A stretch of DNA of 64,000 nt from Gracilariopsis chorda (lineage: Eukaryota; Rhodophyta; Florideophyceae; Gracilariales; Gracilariaceae), in the NCBI GenBank assembly GCA_003194525.1, contig NBIV01000018.1:124001-188000 (forward strand), in the 5' to 3' direction. Under the pieces are notes generated by a model. It was given only the letters and a program-made list of their open reading frames with translations. It made no database searches and was not told where the DNA came from. Within the stretch, counting starts at the first letter, position 1, and every line of letters begins with the position of its first letter. Below are positions 10,615 to 19,639 of this stretch, piece by piece. Made by a program: the position numbers and the translations under genes.

Positions 10615-11079
10615 TCAAATATTCCTGCAGCATCAAGCTTGATGCACTACCGGTAGATATACCCTTGTAGTGACTAGATACCCTTGGTGCAACGGTAGCC
10701 CTCTAACCCTTACCGTTGTAGTCCAAGCAAGGGTAAGATATCTGCGATGCTCCTCTTTGTGCACAGCGCGCATTGCATTGATCTTGAGTCAATTCATGAC
10801 ACGACATGCATGTGAGAGTCGGGAAGGCAAGCTGTACAGTACTGATCCAGCAAGGATGTGGTCAATCAATCAGATGCACCTTGCCGCTAATTGCCTTCTC
10901 GGAAAACGTCCATCCTGGAGCCAACGCATCATTGCAATCTGTGTTATATGCAATTCCTTGGACATGCACTTCCATGCATACCCACAGTGGCGATGTTCCC
11001 ATGTAAGACAAGGAGGGCTCAAGTACGAACTGCTCTGTTTCTTGGAGACCATCCGCGCAATACTTGATCTGCTATCATC
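10615..11079. promoter_or_regulatory. Upstream region of ALG7 with inverted motif
   Basis: Contains the octamer TACCCTTG at 10660 and 10679 and its complement at 10728. The last two flank ACGGTA and TACCGT to form an imperfect inverted repeat (about 10679-10735). A regulatory role is inference. Confidence 0.3.
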
Positions 11080-12306
11080 ATGTCATCCTCATCGACCCAA
11101 GATGAGCTTCCCCTGCGCATCTTTGCAAGTTCTGTAATCCTTCTGGTTTATTCCTTCATTTGCAGGGAGGCTTCCGATGCAGGCATGTTGTTTCGGATTC
11201 TGGTGGTTGGAGGTATATCTGTCGTGTCGTACTTCACGGTATCTTTCTTCATTTCTTCAGTGATTCCTCTATTTTTGAAAGCTGGATTGTTTGGGAGAGA
11301 CATCAACAAAAAAGGAACACCGAATGGTGAGGAAAAAGTTCCTGAGCCTCTTGGTTTAGTACCAGCAACAGTGTACATCATGATACTTTGCGTGCTACAC
11401 TTGGTCGCCTTTCACAACGGTGATGCTCGTTTATACACTGCTGCCATGGCCTGTGTCACATTCATGACTCTGCTCGGATTTGCGGATGATGTTCTTGATT
11501 TGAGGTGGCGCTACAAACTGGTTCTTCCGCTTATCGCCAGTTTACCATTGCTTGTGAATTATACTGGCAAGACTACGGTCATTTTACCACGTATAATTCG
11601 CCCTTTTGTAGGATGGATAGCAAGTCATTTTGGGGGAGGCCTTGTCGGAAGCGTATCCGGGAGACTCGTCGATCTGGGTTTAGGGTACTACATTTACATG
11701 GCTATGCTCAGTGTGTTTTGCACCAATGCTATCAACATCTACGCCGGTATAAATGGGTTGGAAGTTGGACAGTCCGTGGTTATGGCTATTTTTGTCACCA
11801 TTCACAACGCTTTGAACTTAAGGTCTGACATACCAAAGGACGACATACATCTTCTTCGGGTTCATCATGCCTTTTCTTTAGACATGATGCTTCCATTCAT
11901 CGCGGTTTGTCTGGGGTTGATGTACCATAACTGGTACCCATCACGAGTCTTCGTGGGGGATACATTTTGTTACTTTGCGGGAATGACATTCGCCATGGGA
12001 AGCATTCTGGGTCATTACTCCACAACCCTGTTGTTGTTCTTTGTTCCTCAAATTATCAACTTCGTATATTCCCTACCACAATTGTTCGGCATCCTTCCAT
12101 GCCCTAGACATCGACTTCCAAAGTATAACGTGAAGACAGCACGTTTGGAAGGTGTGAAGACTCATCTCAATCTTGTTAATCTTGTGCTCTTGATAACCGG
12201 ACCATTACACGAGAGAACCCTTTGTTTTTTGCTTCTAGTACTCCAAGCGGTATGCTGTTCGTTGGCACTGGTCTTACGTGCATTGTACTTGAGATATTTT
12301 CCATAA
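11080..12306 (+). CDS. ALG7: UDP-GlcNAc:dolichyl-phosphate GlcNAc-1-P transferase
   Basis: 408 residues from the ATG at 11080, the same length as human DPAGT1. It catalyses the first step of N-glycan assembly on the ER membrane, moving GlcNAc-1-phosphate from UDP-GlcNAc to dolichyl phosphate. Hallmarks in order: GLFGRDINKKGTPNGEEKVP, the catalytic GFADDVLDLRWRYK, NAINIYAGINGLEVGQS, GDTFCYFAGMTFA, and the C-terminal YSLPQLFGILPCPRHRLP. About ten hydrophobic segments are visible, typical of the polyprenyl-phosphate transferase family. Single exon. This is the target family of tunicamycin. Confidence 0.96.
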   Translation: MSSSSTQDELPLRIFASSVILLVYSFICREASDAGMLFRILVVGGISVVSYFTVSFFISSVIPLFLKAGLFGRDINKKGTPNGEEKVPEPLGLVPATVYIMILCVLHLVAFHNGDARLYTAAMACVTFMTLLGFADDVLDLRWRYKLVLPLIASLPLLVNYTGKTTVILPRIIRPFVGWIASHFGGGLVGSVSGRLVDLGLGYYIYMAMLSVFCTNAINIYAGINGLEVGQSVVMAIFVTIHNALNLRSDIPKDDIHLLRVHHAFSLDMMLPFIAVCLGLMYHNWYPSRVFVGDTFCYFAGMTFAMGSILGHYSTTLLLFFVPQIINFVYSLPQLFGILPCPRHRLPKYNVKTARLEGVKTHLNLVNLVLLITGPLHERTLCFLLLVLQAVCCSLALVLRALYLRYFP

Positions 12307-12829
12307 TTCGAGATAAGGCTCATGTGATCTAACGTGAAAGTACCATGATCAAGCGCAACCGACATGAATGCCGCGGTACTCATAGGTTGTGGAATAGGGA
12401 ACTGTGGCTCAGCATGCCACAAGCTGCAGACGTAGCAGTTGGTGGCTATGATCTTCTTTTCTCTTACAGCCGAAACACCGAGGATGCATCGACAAAGACT
12501 CTTCACCAAGGGAGAGCGGACATCCGGGAACCTTCTCTTCGGGTCCAATGTTTCTCTTGGTGCCCAAATTACTTTGATTCCAGACTAGTGACAGAATGCT
12601 GCTACACAAGTAACAGAATGCTGCTACACAAGTAACAGAGGTAGAGCGCCTTCCTTCATTTCGGTAAAAGAACATCATAACAGAGTGCACATCTCTGCAT
12701 CACGAGGCTTGAATATCAACTGCGTGAATTCTTATAACGACTTTGAAATGCGTTAACGTGAGGAACACACATATCGCGTCTTTGGCCGGTCGAGAAATGC
12801 GTGTTGATCTGTTTTGTTTCCAAAGTTTG
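12307..12829. other. Intergenic with 22-bp tandem duplication
   Basis: No gene is supported. A 22-base unit, ACAGAATGCTGCTACACAAG plus TA, is repeated in tandem at 12591-12634. Confidence 0.6.
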
Positions 12830-13441
12830 TCATGGTATTCGCATTTCAATCTTTGCGTCCTCTCCAAGGCTCTTAATCAACCACTCTATCCCGTCTTTGA
12901 GGCCATCTCCTGTCTCGGCGGAACAAGGCTGTACACATTGCGGACGGTTTTCTGCATCAGAAAACATATCTAGGGCCAGACTAACTTTGACTGGGTCCAT
13001 TGCGTTCTCCAGGTCTTGCTTATTGGCAAACACCAATAAAGGGCTGTGCTTAAGGTGGGGTCTTGAAATTAGTTTCTTCAAGGCGTCTCTGGATTCGTCC
13101 ATTCGCTCGGTGTCTGTTGAATCAACAACCCAAATAATAGCCTGTGCTTCATCAATGTATCGCTCCCAAATTGGACGAAGCGCTCTTGCCCCGCCGAGAT
13201 CCCAGACAAGTAAACGCTCATTTGGTAAACGAAGTTTTGCGACGTTTAGCCCAACCGTTGAGGTAATTTTCTGCAGAGATGAAGGTCGTTCGACTCTGTT
13301 CGCTCTTCTCGTTGAAGGGAAATAGAGTTTCAGCCATTCTAGGATTGAGGACTTCCCAGACTCTTCAACGCCTAGCAAGGCGACAGGGTGCTCTGGAACG
13401 TACGTGAGCTCTTCGTAGAAACCTTGAACAAGAGAAAACAT
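12830..13441 (-). CDS. ARFRP1: ARFRP1/Arl3-type small GTPase
   Basis: 203 residues from the ATG at 13441; the start MFSLVQGFYEELTY matches the short hydrophobic N-terminus of ARFRP1. The P-loop is GVEESGKSS, the switch I region ITSTVGLNVAKL, the G3 segment VWDLGGARALRPIWERY, and the G4 NKQD is present, with CSAETGDGLKDGIEWL as G5 and tail. ARFRP1 acts at the trans-Golgi, upstream of Arl1 and golgin recruitment. Oddity: in G3 the usual GGQ is GGA, so the glutamine that positions the hydrolytic water is absent. No N-terminal glycine for myristoylation, as expected for this subfamily. Confidence 0.85.
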   Translation of the reverse strand: MFSLVQGFYEELTYVPEHPVALLGVEESGKSSILEWLKLYFPSTRRANRVERPSSLQKITSTVGLNVAKLRLPNERLLVWDLGGARALRPIWERYIDEAQAIIWVVDSTDTERMDESRDALKKLISRPHLKHSPLLVFANKQDLENAMDPVKVSLALDMFSDAENRPQCVQPCSAETGDGLKDGIEWLIKSLGEDAKIEMRIP

Positions 13442-14782
13442 CTGAGACGAGAACGTCTCCAATAAGCAAAGGGAAGCTTGTGTTCGGCAGGGAACGCCCT
13501 ATAGAACGTTAGCGAGATGACATGTTTGACCCAGACTGTGAAGAATGATAGCTAGCAAGCTGAAGAACAAAGTCAGCAGATTGTTGAATAGAGAGTGCGC
13601 ATGCAACTGTCATTCTACACGTGGCCAAGATGAGTCCTTGCTACCACAATCGGGATATGCGTTGTAGGCCCTCAGCAATCGAACAGTGCATATCCTCAAG
13701 GCTGTAGCTTTGTATTCCTCATACGAGGGCAACGCATCTGCAAATTTTGCAACTCGCTGCCACTTACGCCTTCGTCGGTACCGTCGGTACAAAAGGTACC
13801 GTAGACTAGCAATCCTTTCGTACTCCGGAGTCGCGGCGATGAAACTTATAGAGATGCGTTAGGTTTGAGCGTTGAACTCTCAAAAAATGCAATGTAGGAT
13901 CGGAACTTTATAAAGGAAAGCCACAATGGCCTTCAGCCTCAAAAGTTTTCCATCTTCTTCGCTTAGCTACCGAACTCGCTTGGCATCGTTACGACTATGT
14001 GCGATGTGGTCATCAGGGTAGATTTACGTGTCAATCACGTATCAATTTCGTCGTTGATCTTGTTTACACAAACGGTTTCAGGGTTCCGCATTGTGGCATG
14101 TACTGATGGGAGAGAATCCGGTTTAACGCAACTTGCAACTTTTCGTTGTGGAAATGATGCAAAACACATGTTGTGTGTGATGCAGCGCACGCTAGTGTAG
14201 TCCAGTGACAGTTTTTGAGTCTTGGGCTGATCCTCTTATCCTCGTTTGGTTAGATGCATCATACTTATGCAGAGCTCTGTCAAGGACGTAAATATGGCTT
14301 CATAGCCACTATCCCTGACTTCAGTTGAAGCACTAATTTCATTTACTTCTGGAGCAAAATCGTCGAGCAGGAGTTATCCAAAACACTCAGCTTCTCTTTA
14401 ACACCTTTGGTGCTGGAGAGAATTCTCCTACTTCATGAACATGATGTTGCCGTTGCCACAACATGATGTTGCCGTTGCCACAAGAAAAGCCGGAGAAGCT
14501 TTGCACACTGATATCACTTCCCAAAATAGTCTTCCACTGTTATTGTTGCGATACCGGACAACTTTGACAAAGATCCAACTCAGTCGCAAGTTTAATACCC
14601 TGTTCTAGGCCCTCTCGAGAATGGAGTAGCATATTAGGGTGCGGGTGTGTCATACTTGCACTGCAATATTGACGAAGTGGCAAACCCTTTTTAGAACTCC
14701 TCCGGTACATGCACTACCCTTGTACTTGTTGTTGCTGTTACATACCCAACGTAAACACTGAGTTTCATCGTTTCATCGCTAT
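13442..14782. other. Long intergenic stretch
   Basis: A 60-codon frame at 13610-13792 (minus) has coding-like content (ALPSYEEYKATALRICTV) but starts at TTG and has no known domain. A 22-base tandem duplication lies at 14439-14482. TACCCTTG occurs at 14715. No gene is supported. Confidence 0.4.
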
Positions 14783-16714
14783 CTAGTCCACTCTAATGTT
14801 GGCATAAATCTTTCTTACGAACCAGAAGGAAGAGAAAAAGCCAACATAACCGCACATCAGAGAGAACGCCGCACTGACTACCGTGCTGTATGTCATGAAC
14901 ATCAACGTGCTCACGAAAGGCATGTGGTCCGTTGCGGCTTGAGTTGCGATGTAGTACAAACTGTACAAGAACATGTACAAACCTGCGGATGCTGAACCTC
15001 CGAAAGCTTGCCACCACCATGTCCATCTTTCTGCTGCAAGTGTGAGGTAGGTGAACACGATGCTCATTTCAGCGCAGGTGACAACAAGAATAGCGAAAAC
15101 AATAGAAAGCATACCAAACAAGTAAAGAATCTGATTCTGCCAAATTGAATTCAGGATGAATACCAGTTCCATGAATACGGTGCCAAAAGGAAGGATTCCT
15201 GCAAGGACAACATAAGCCCCTTGTGGGATGTTCAATGGGGCCGCTGGTATTTGGCGCGGAATTTGGTTGGTGCGACAAGGAAACTCGTAAGGCTTGGACT
15301 TGTAACCCACATACGACCCCGCGAACACTAACGGAACTGAGATTCCGAACCACATGAACAGAAGAAGAAGCAAAGTTGTGAAAGGAACTGCTCCAGATGA
15401 CCCTGAACCCCAAACAAATAGATTCAATACAAAGAACGTTGCGAATGTGAGACCGGGGAAAAGGAATGCAGAACCGAGAGTGACGAGTTTGCGCTTTTGG
15501 CCGTTCTCGAACGAAGAGTAAACGCGTGCAGAAGAGTAACCGCAAATTGATGAAGCCAGCACCCACAAAGAAAGCATAGTCGTTATCAGTCCACCGCGGT
15601 ACGCAGGAGAAAGGAAACCAAGAAGTGCAAAGAAGAGTGTAATGGTTACCATCCACAATGTTTGAGAACCGGAACCGCAAAAGATCGAGAGGAGAACCGG
15701 ATGCTGAGGCGTGCGGAACACATCTCCGTGGACCAGTTTCCATCCTGTAATGTCTTCCTCGTCTTCCTCTTCAAGAGCATTGTATCGAGAAAAGTCACGA
15801 AGGACAGTCCTGAGTAGTACAGTTCCGACCAGAGCAGTTAGGAACAAGGATATCATAAGCGAATTAACGATGGAGAACCACTGGATTTGTTTCAATTCCG
15901 GGTTCGCGCGGAGAAGCTTATCCCAACGAGTAGCCCAACGAATGGGATCCGCGACGTACTCAATGTCGTAAGTAAATGTAATCGGCTCGTCTTCTTTGAC
16001 TTCCATTGGCTCCATGGCGTTTGACACTGGGCACGTGTGAGAAGTAGGCTTGCCATCATTAAGCTTGTGCTTAACGCTGTAGGTTTCAACTTCAAAGCCC
16101 ACGATGCGATAACCCTCGGAACTTCCAGTGTCAAGATCTGCCAAAGAATTAAACGAGTCTGAAGTCTCCTTCGGGTCATTGTAGAACACCTTGAACTTGA
16201 GGTGGTTGTTGATGTACAGCTTTCCGTCAGGGTCCACCCGCCCAATATCGTATCCAAAACGATACGCCTCACGACGGTTGGCGGTCTCTCCCTTGATGAC
16301 AACCGGCATGTTGTCCAAATTGAGACGCACGGCGTAGTCTTCTTTGATCCTCTTGCGAAGGATCTTGACTTCCTCAAGCCCGAGCTTCTTTGTGCACAAA
16401 ACTTTGCAGTGAACTGGGACCTTCATTTTGAACTCATACTCTGTGGGCTTCATTCGATCGCCCATGAGCACCTGCCCCAAGTTGACGGGTTTTGAACGGA
16501 GGCCTTTTTTGTGTTCTGATCCGCAGAAGGGGAGGGAATAGTAGTCGTACGGAAGCTTGTTCTTCGGGGAAGTTAATTTGTTTGCCATAACCTCCAAGTC
16601 TTTCCCTTCTTCATAACTGACGGGAGCAATACCTGGCAGATAGAACGCATTCGATGCAGCGCAGAAGGTTGCTATCAAGGTCGCATATACTGCGAAACGG
16701 TGTGGAAATATCAT
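14783..16714 (-). CDS. TM9SF: Transmembrane 9 superfamily protein (nonaspanin)
   Basis: 643 residues from the ATG at 16714. A signal peptide (MIFPHRFAVYATLIATFCAA) is followed by FYLPGIAPVSYEEGKDLEV, the family's N-terminal signature. The lumenal domain (about residues 25-270) includes YDYYSLPFC and GSSEGYRIVGFEVE. Nine hydrophobic segments follow; GWKLVHGDVFRTP and the segment ending SFWFVRKIYANIRVD are family landmarks. The C-terminal KIYANIRVD is close to the conserved KxD Golgi-retention tail. The family works in Golgi/endosome sorting and adhesion. TM9SF2/4-like by length and tail. Single exon. Confidence 0.95.
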   Translation of the reverse strand: MIFPHRFAVYATLIATFCAASNAFYLPGIAPVSYEEGKDLEVMANKLTSPKNKLPYDYYSLPFCGSEHKKGLRSKPVNLGQVLMGDRMKPTEYEFKMKVPVHCKVLCTKKLGLEEVKILRKRIKEDYAVRLNLDNMPVVIKGETANRREAYRFGYDIGRVDPDGKLYINNHLKFKVFYNDPKETSDSFNSLADLDTGSSEGYRIVGFEVETYSVKHKLNDGKPTSHTCPVSNAMEPMEVKEDEPITFTYDIEYVADPIRWATRWDKLLRANPELKQIQWFSIVNSLMISLFLTALVGTVLLRTVLRDFSRYNALEEEDEEDITGWKLVHGDVFRTPQHPVLLSIFCGSGSQTLWMVTITLFFALLGFLSPAYRGGLITTMLSLWVLASSICGYSSARVYSSFENGQKRKLVTLGSAFLFPGLTFATFFVLNLFVWGSGSSGAVPFTTLLLLLFMWFGISVPLVFAGSYVGYKSKPYEFPCRTNQIPRQIPAAPLNIPQGAYVVLAGILPFGTVFMELVFILNSIWQNQILYLFGMLSIVFAILVVTCAEMSIVFTYLTLAAERWTWWWQAFGGSASAGLYMFLYSLYYIATQAATDHMPFVSTLMFMTYSTVVSAAFSLMCGYVGFFSSFWFVRKIYANIRVD

Positions 16715-18364
16715 TGTTCGTGGCTGGGTACGATGCAAGGGCTGATGTCAAGGAAGACGTATTCTGTTCGAAGTGGTGCGTCTTCTGTATTTTGCCGTTT
16801 GAAAGCAATTCGAAAGGTTCTGAGAAACGTTAACCGCTCCGAAGGCGCTTTTCCAAGGAAAGCACGAGACGTCGCGCAGAATGAAGCGTTCTAGAATATC
16901 TACCCGAAGGGTGCTGTCATGTCCTTTCAAGGTTGTAGGTGGATTAGTTTTGGGAAAGCACAGAGCAGAGAGAAGTGTTGGTTCACAAGCGGCCCCAGTG
17001 TCAGGAAAGGCACCTTTTGAGTCCCCGGCCAAGTTACAGTATTCAGAAGACTTGCAGAGAACTGTCAGTCAAAAAGTAGGGTCATGCCGTCAGTTATCAC
17101 CGGGACCGAAGTTCGGTTGTTTACTGACTTTTGCTTTTTGCTCAAAATTAGCACATTTGCAAAGTTTTGTTTATTCTGCAAAGGGTAAGCCAGTGCACCA
17201 AGTCTTGTACGAAAGGTATAGGGTATCATATAGGTCCTATACTATAGGGAAGGATCAAGGTTCAAGTTTAACCTTGATCCTTCCCTATAGTATAACTGTT
17301 AAACGGGTCTCTCTTACCGTACCATACGAAAGAAGAACAACCATTTAACACGACTTTGGCAATTCTATGGTATTGACTTGAACCACGCACGTAGTATTGA
17401 ACATCGGTTCCTGTCTTGCATCGTGCATTTCTTCGCACTTCTTACCCTTCTTGTGGAAGGGTAGGCTAGCGCTTCTGTTCTTATTAGTCTAGCATCAACG
17501 GCACTGATTGCTGCGCATATCGTCGCCAGTGTGCTCAAACTGTCAACTATTGCCTGCTGCACTGTGAAAGATCGGCAGATGTCTGTGACCGACTCAGCAG
17601 ACCACACCACGCAGAGATATTTTGACGAAAAGTATCACATCATTTCTTTTTCATATTCTTCATCTAGTCCGTGGTTACAAGAGCACGTCCTTTACACCAC
17701 TGCTGGTCCCGCATCGCTTACTTACGTAGTTGAAAAGGGGGAAGCAGTATCTCCCTCTTGGACAATGTACTTTTCCTTTCGATAATTGTTCTCCCCGAAC
17801 GCAATGGAGCAGTGTTGACTGTTGCCTTCTCAGTTCCATTCACCTAGCCTAGCAGAGAGACCCGAGTTATCCGTTCTGAGGTTTATTTGAGCAATCTGTC
17901 GCAGTCACTTCGTAACTCGAGCAATTCAAGAAGCGAAGCGGTTGGTTTTATTGATTCGGTCGTGAAGTGTGGAAAACACTGCTGATCATTTTTGTGCGCA
18001 AGACCAGGCTGAACGGACGTGCATGCGAAGCCGACATACCCTTACCACGGGACCACTGCCGTCTTACAACAGCCGACATGGCAAAACGTGGACGGAAATC
18101 CTGCCTGTCTGGACAGAGATGCTCGTTCATCTTCAAGCAGAACGTTTGCGTACGAAAAGGAAGGTGTGATTGAGACGGCGTCCTACAAAGCGTAGCAAGA
18201 GTAACATTTCGGTAGGATCGGCATAGAATATGCATTGCGAAGCGAAAGAAATAAATAGTGACAAGAAAGCAGCCACCCTTTCTAAAAACAGAAACCGCCT
18301 AGCTCTGGTTCCATTCATCTCTGCGATTTGTTGCTTGTTTTTGTTTCTTTGTGGGCCCACGCTG
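16715..18364. other. Long intergenic stretch
   Basis: A plus-strand ATG frame at 16881-17348 has no domain and runs through the hairpin at 17238-17294, so it is not accepted as a gene. Nothing else is recognised. Confidence 0.4.
17238..17294. repeat. 57-bp perfect fold-back
   Basis: Perfect 25-base arms (TATACTATAGGGAAGGATCA.. and its complement) flank a 7-base CAAGTTT loop. This is the third long fold-back in the first 18 kb. Confidence 0.92.
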
Positions 18365-19590
18365 CTTCTTCTTTATTTTGGGTTCAATATGTCTGATTAC
18401 GGCATATTGATAGAGGTTTTTTCTTTTTATGAGAAAAACCTCTCTCTCCTAAGAAAGGCTAACAACTTCTGTGGCCACTGGCGGACTATCTCCGCCAAAG
18501 TCTTACCTTTTCTCTCTGCTGCGGTAGGAAGCTCGCGTCTCCTAGAATCTGTCCGCTTAGTACAACGAAGCACATAGTGTTCAGCGCTGTTGGTAGCGCG
18601 CGTGTTACAGTCACATCGTGATGGTTTCCCTTCTATGTAACTTGCAACAGGGTGAAGCTTCGGCGTGTGTCCTACATAGATCTGAGACAGCGTGACTTCT
18701 GCTTTCCGAGGCGATATGATGCCTTGTAGTTCTTCTAGGACATCATTGATCAAAGGCTTGGATCTAGAGGCAGCCATTATTCGTGTCTTGGCGTCCTCAA
18801 AGTAGACCGGTACTCTGACTTGATCTTTCATAGGAGTGCTCAAACCTTGCTTTGCAAGGCTATCCACCCGTTCATTCTGCGGAAGGCCGCAGTGCCCGGG
18901 TATCCAAACGATATCAACGAAACAGCCTCTTTTGTCGGTGATGGAACTTAGTATTCGTGAAACAGTTTGTAAGGAAGAAGGTTGCTGTGGAAGAGAGCTC
19001 TGCAACCCATCTACCATACTTTTGGAGTCTGTTGCCAATCTGATTCGTCCTTTCCGTCCTTCTTCACATCTTTGCAAAACGTTTTCAAGCGCGTGTTTTG
19101 CAGCGGTGACTTCTGCTGTGAACGAGGACACTTCCACTCCAGCCGGGAGTGTGGCATGTTCTTGTTCAGGACTGTTCTCGTACCACGAGATAGTGTAGGC
19201 TGCAGCTCCTACCTTCTTCAGAGAAAGGAGCTGGTATCCCAATTTATGCCCGTCTGCATCTAGTATGATCTGGGAATCCAGACAGGAGTAAGCCATGACA
19301 AATTCATCATCATAGTATACCACCATGTCTGGCATTCGGCGATGCCGTTCATAAAACTGGCGGCACTGAGGGTGTGCTGTCATCGATATGACAAACTTCC
19401 TAGCGTTGCCTGTAAACCATCCATCCGTCCACTCTACCGCAATTCGAGATTCCCTGTTCTCCACGCTGCTAATTCCGAAAGCGTGATAGAATTCCTTATC
19501 ACAGAAAGTGTCTACACGCAAGTATTTCAGTTCCCTAGCCGACCATTTTCCACCCATCGCTGTGACATCCAAGTCCTTGGGGGATTCTCT
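18365..19590 (-). mobile_element. LINE fragment: RNase H and 3' UTR
   Basis: The open frame 18427-19572 encodes a LINE-type RNase H. Landmarks are VVYYDDEFVMAY (first acidic site), SSFTAEVTAAKHALE, RLATDSKSMVDGL and IVWIPGHCGLPQNERVDSLA. A Cys/His tail follows (CDCNTRATNSAEHYVLRC) and then a basic helix AEIVRQWPQKLLAFLRR. The frame has no ATG near its left end and no reverse transcriptase upstream, so it is 5' truncated. The 3' UTR at 18365-18427 ends in GAA/AAG repeat and matches 4440-4515 and 34304-34372. A minus-strand piece at about 19638-19838 may be more of the same element. Confidence 0.8.
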
Positions 19591-19639
19591 TGGAGAGGGT
19601 AGAATCTCTCACTTGGTCTTGGAGAGCCTCGTACACCTC

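Noticed and set aside
10670-11137. Plus frame running into the ALG7 start
   Set aside because: It starts at TTG and overlaps ALG7 out of frame; no domain.
16881-17348. 155-codon ATG frame divergent from TM9SF
   Set aside because: No domain, and it runs through a perfect 57-bp fold-back, so it is unlikely to be coding.
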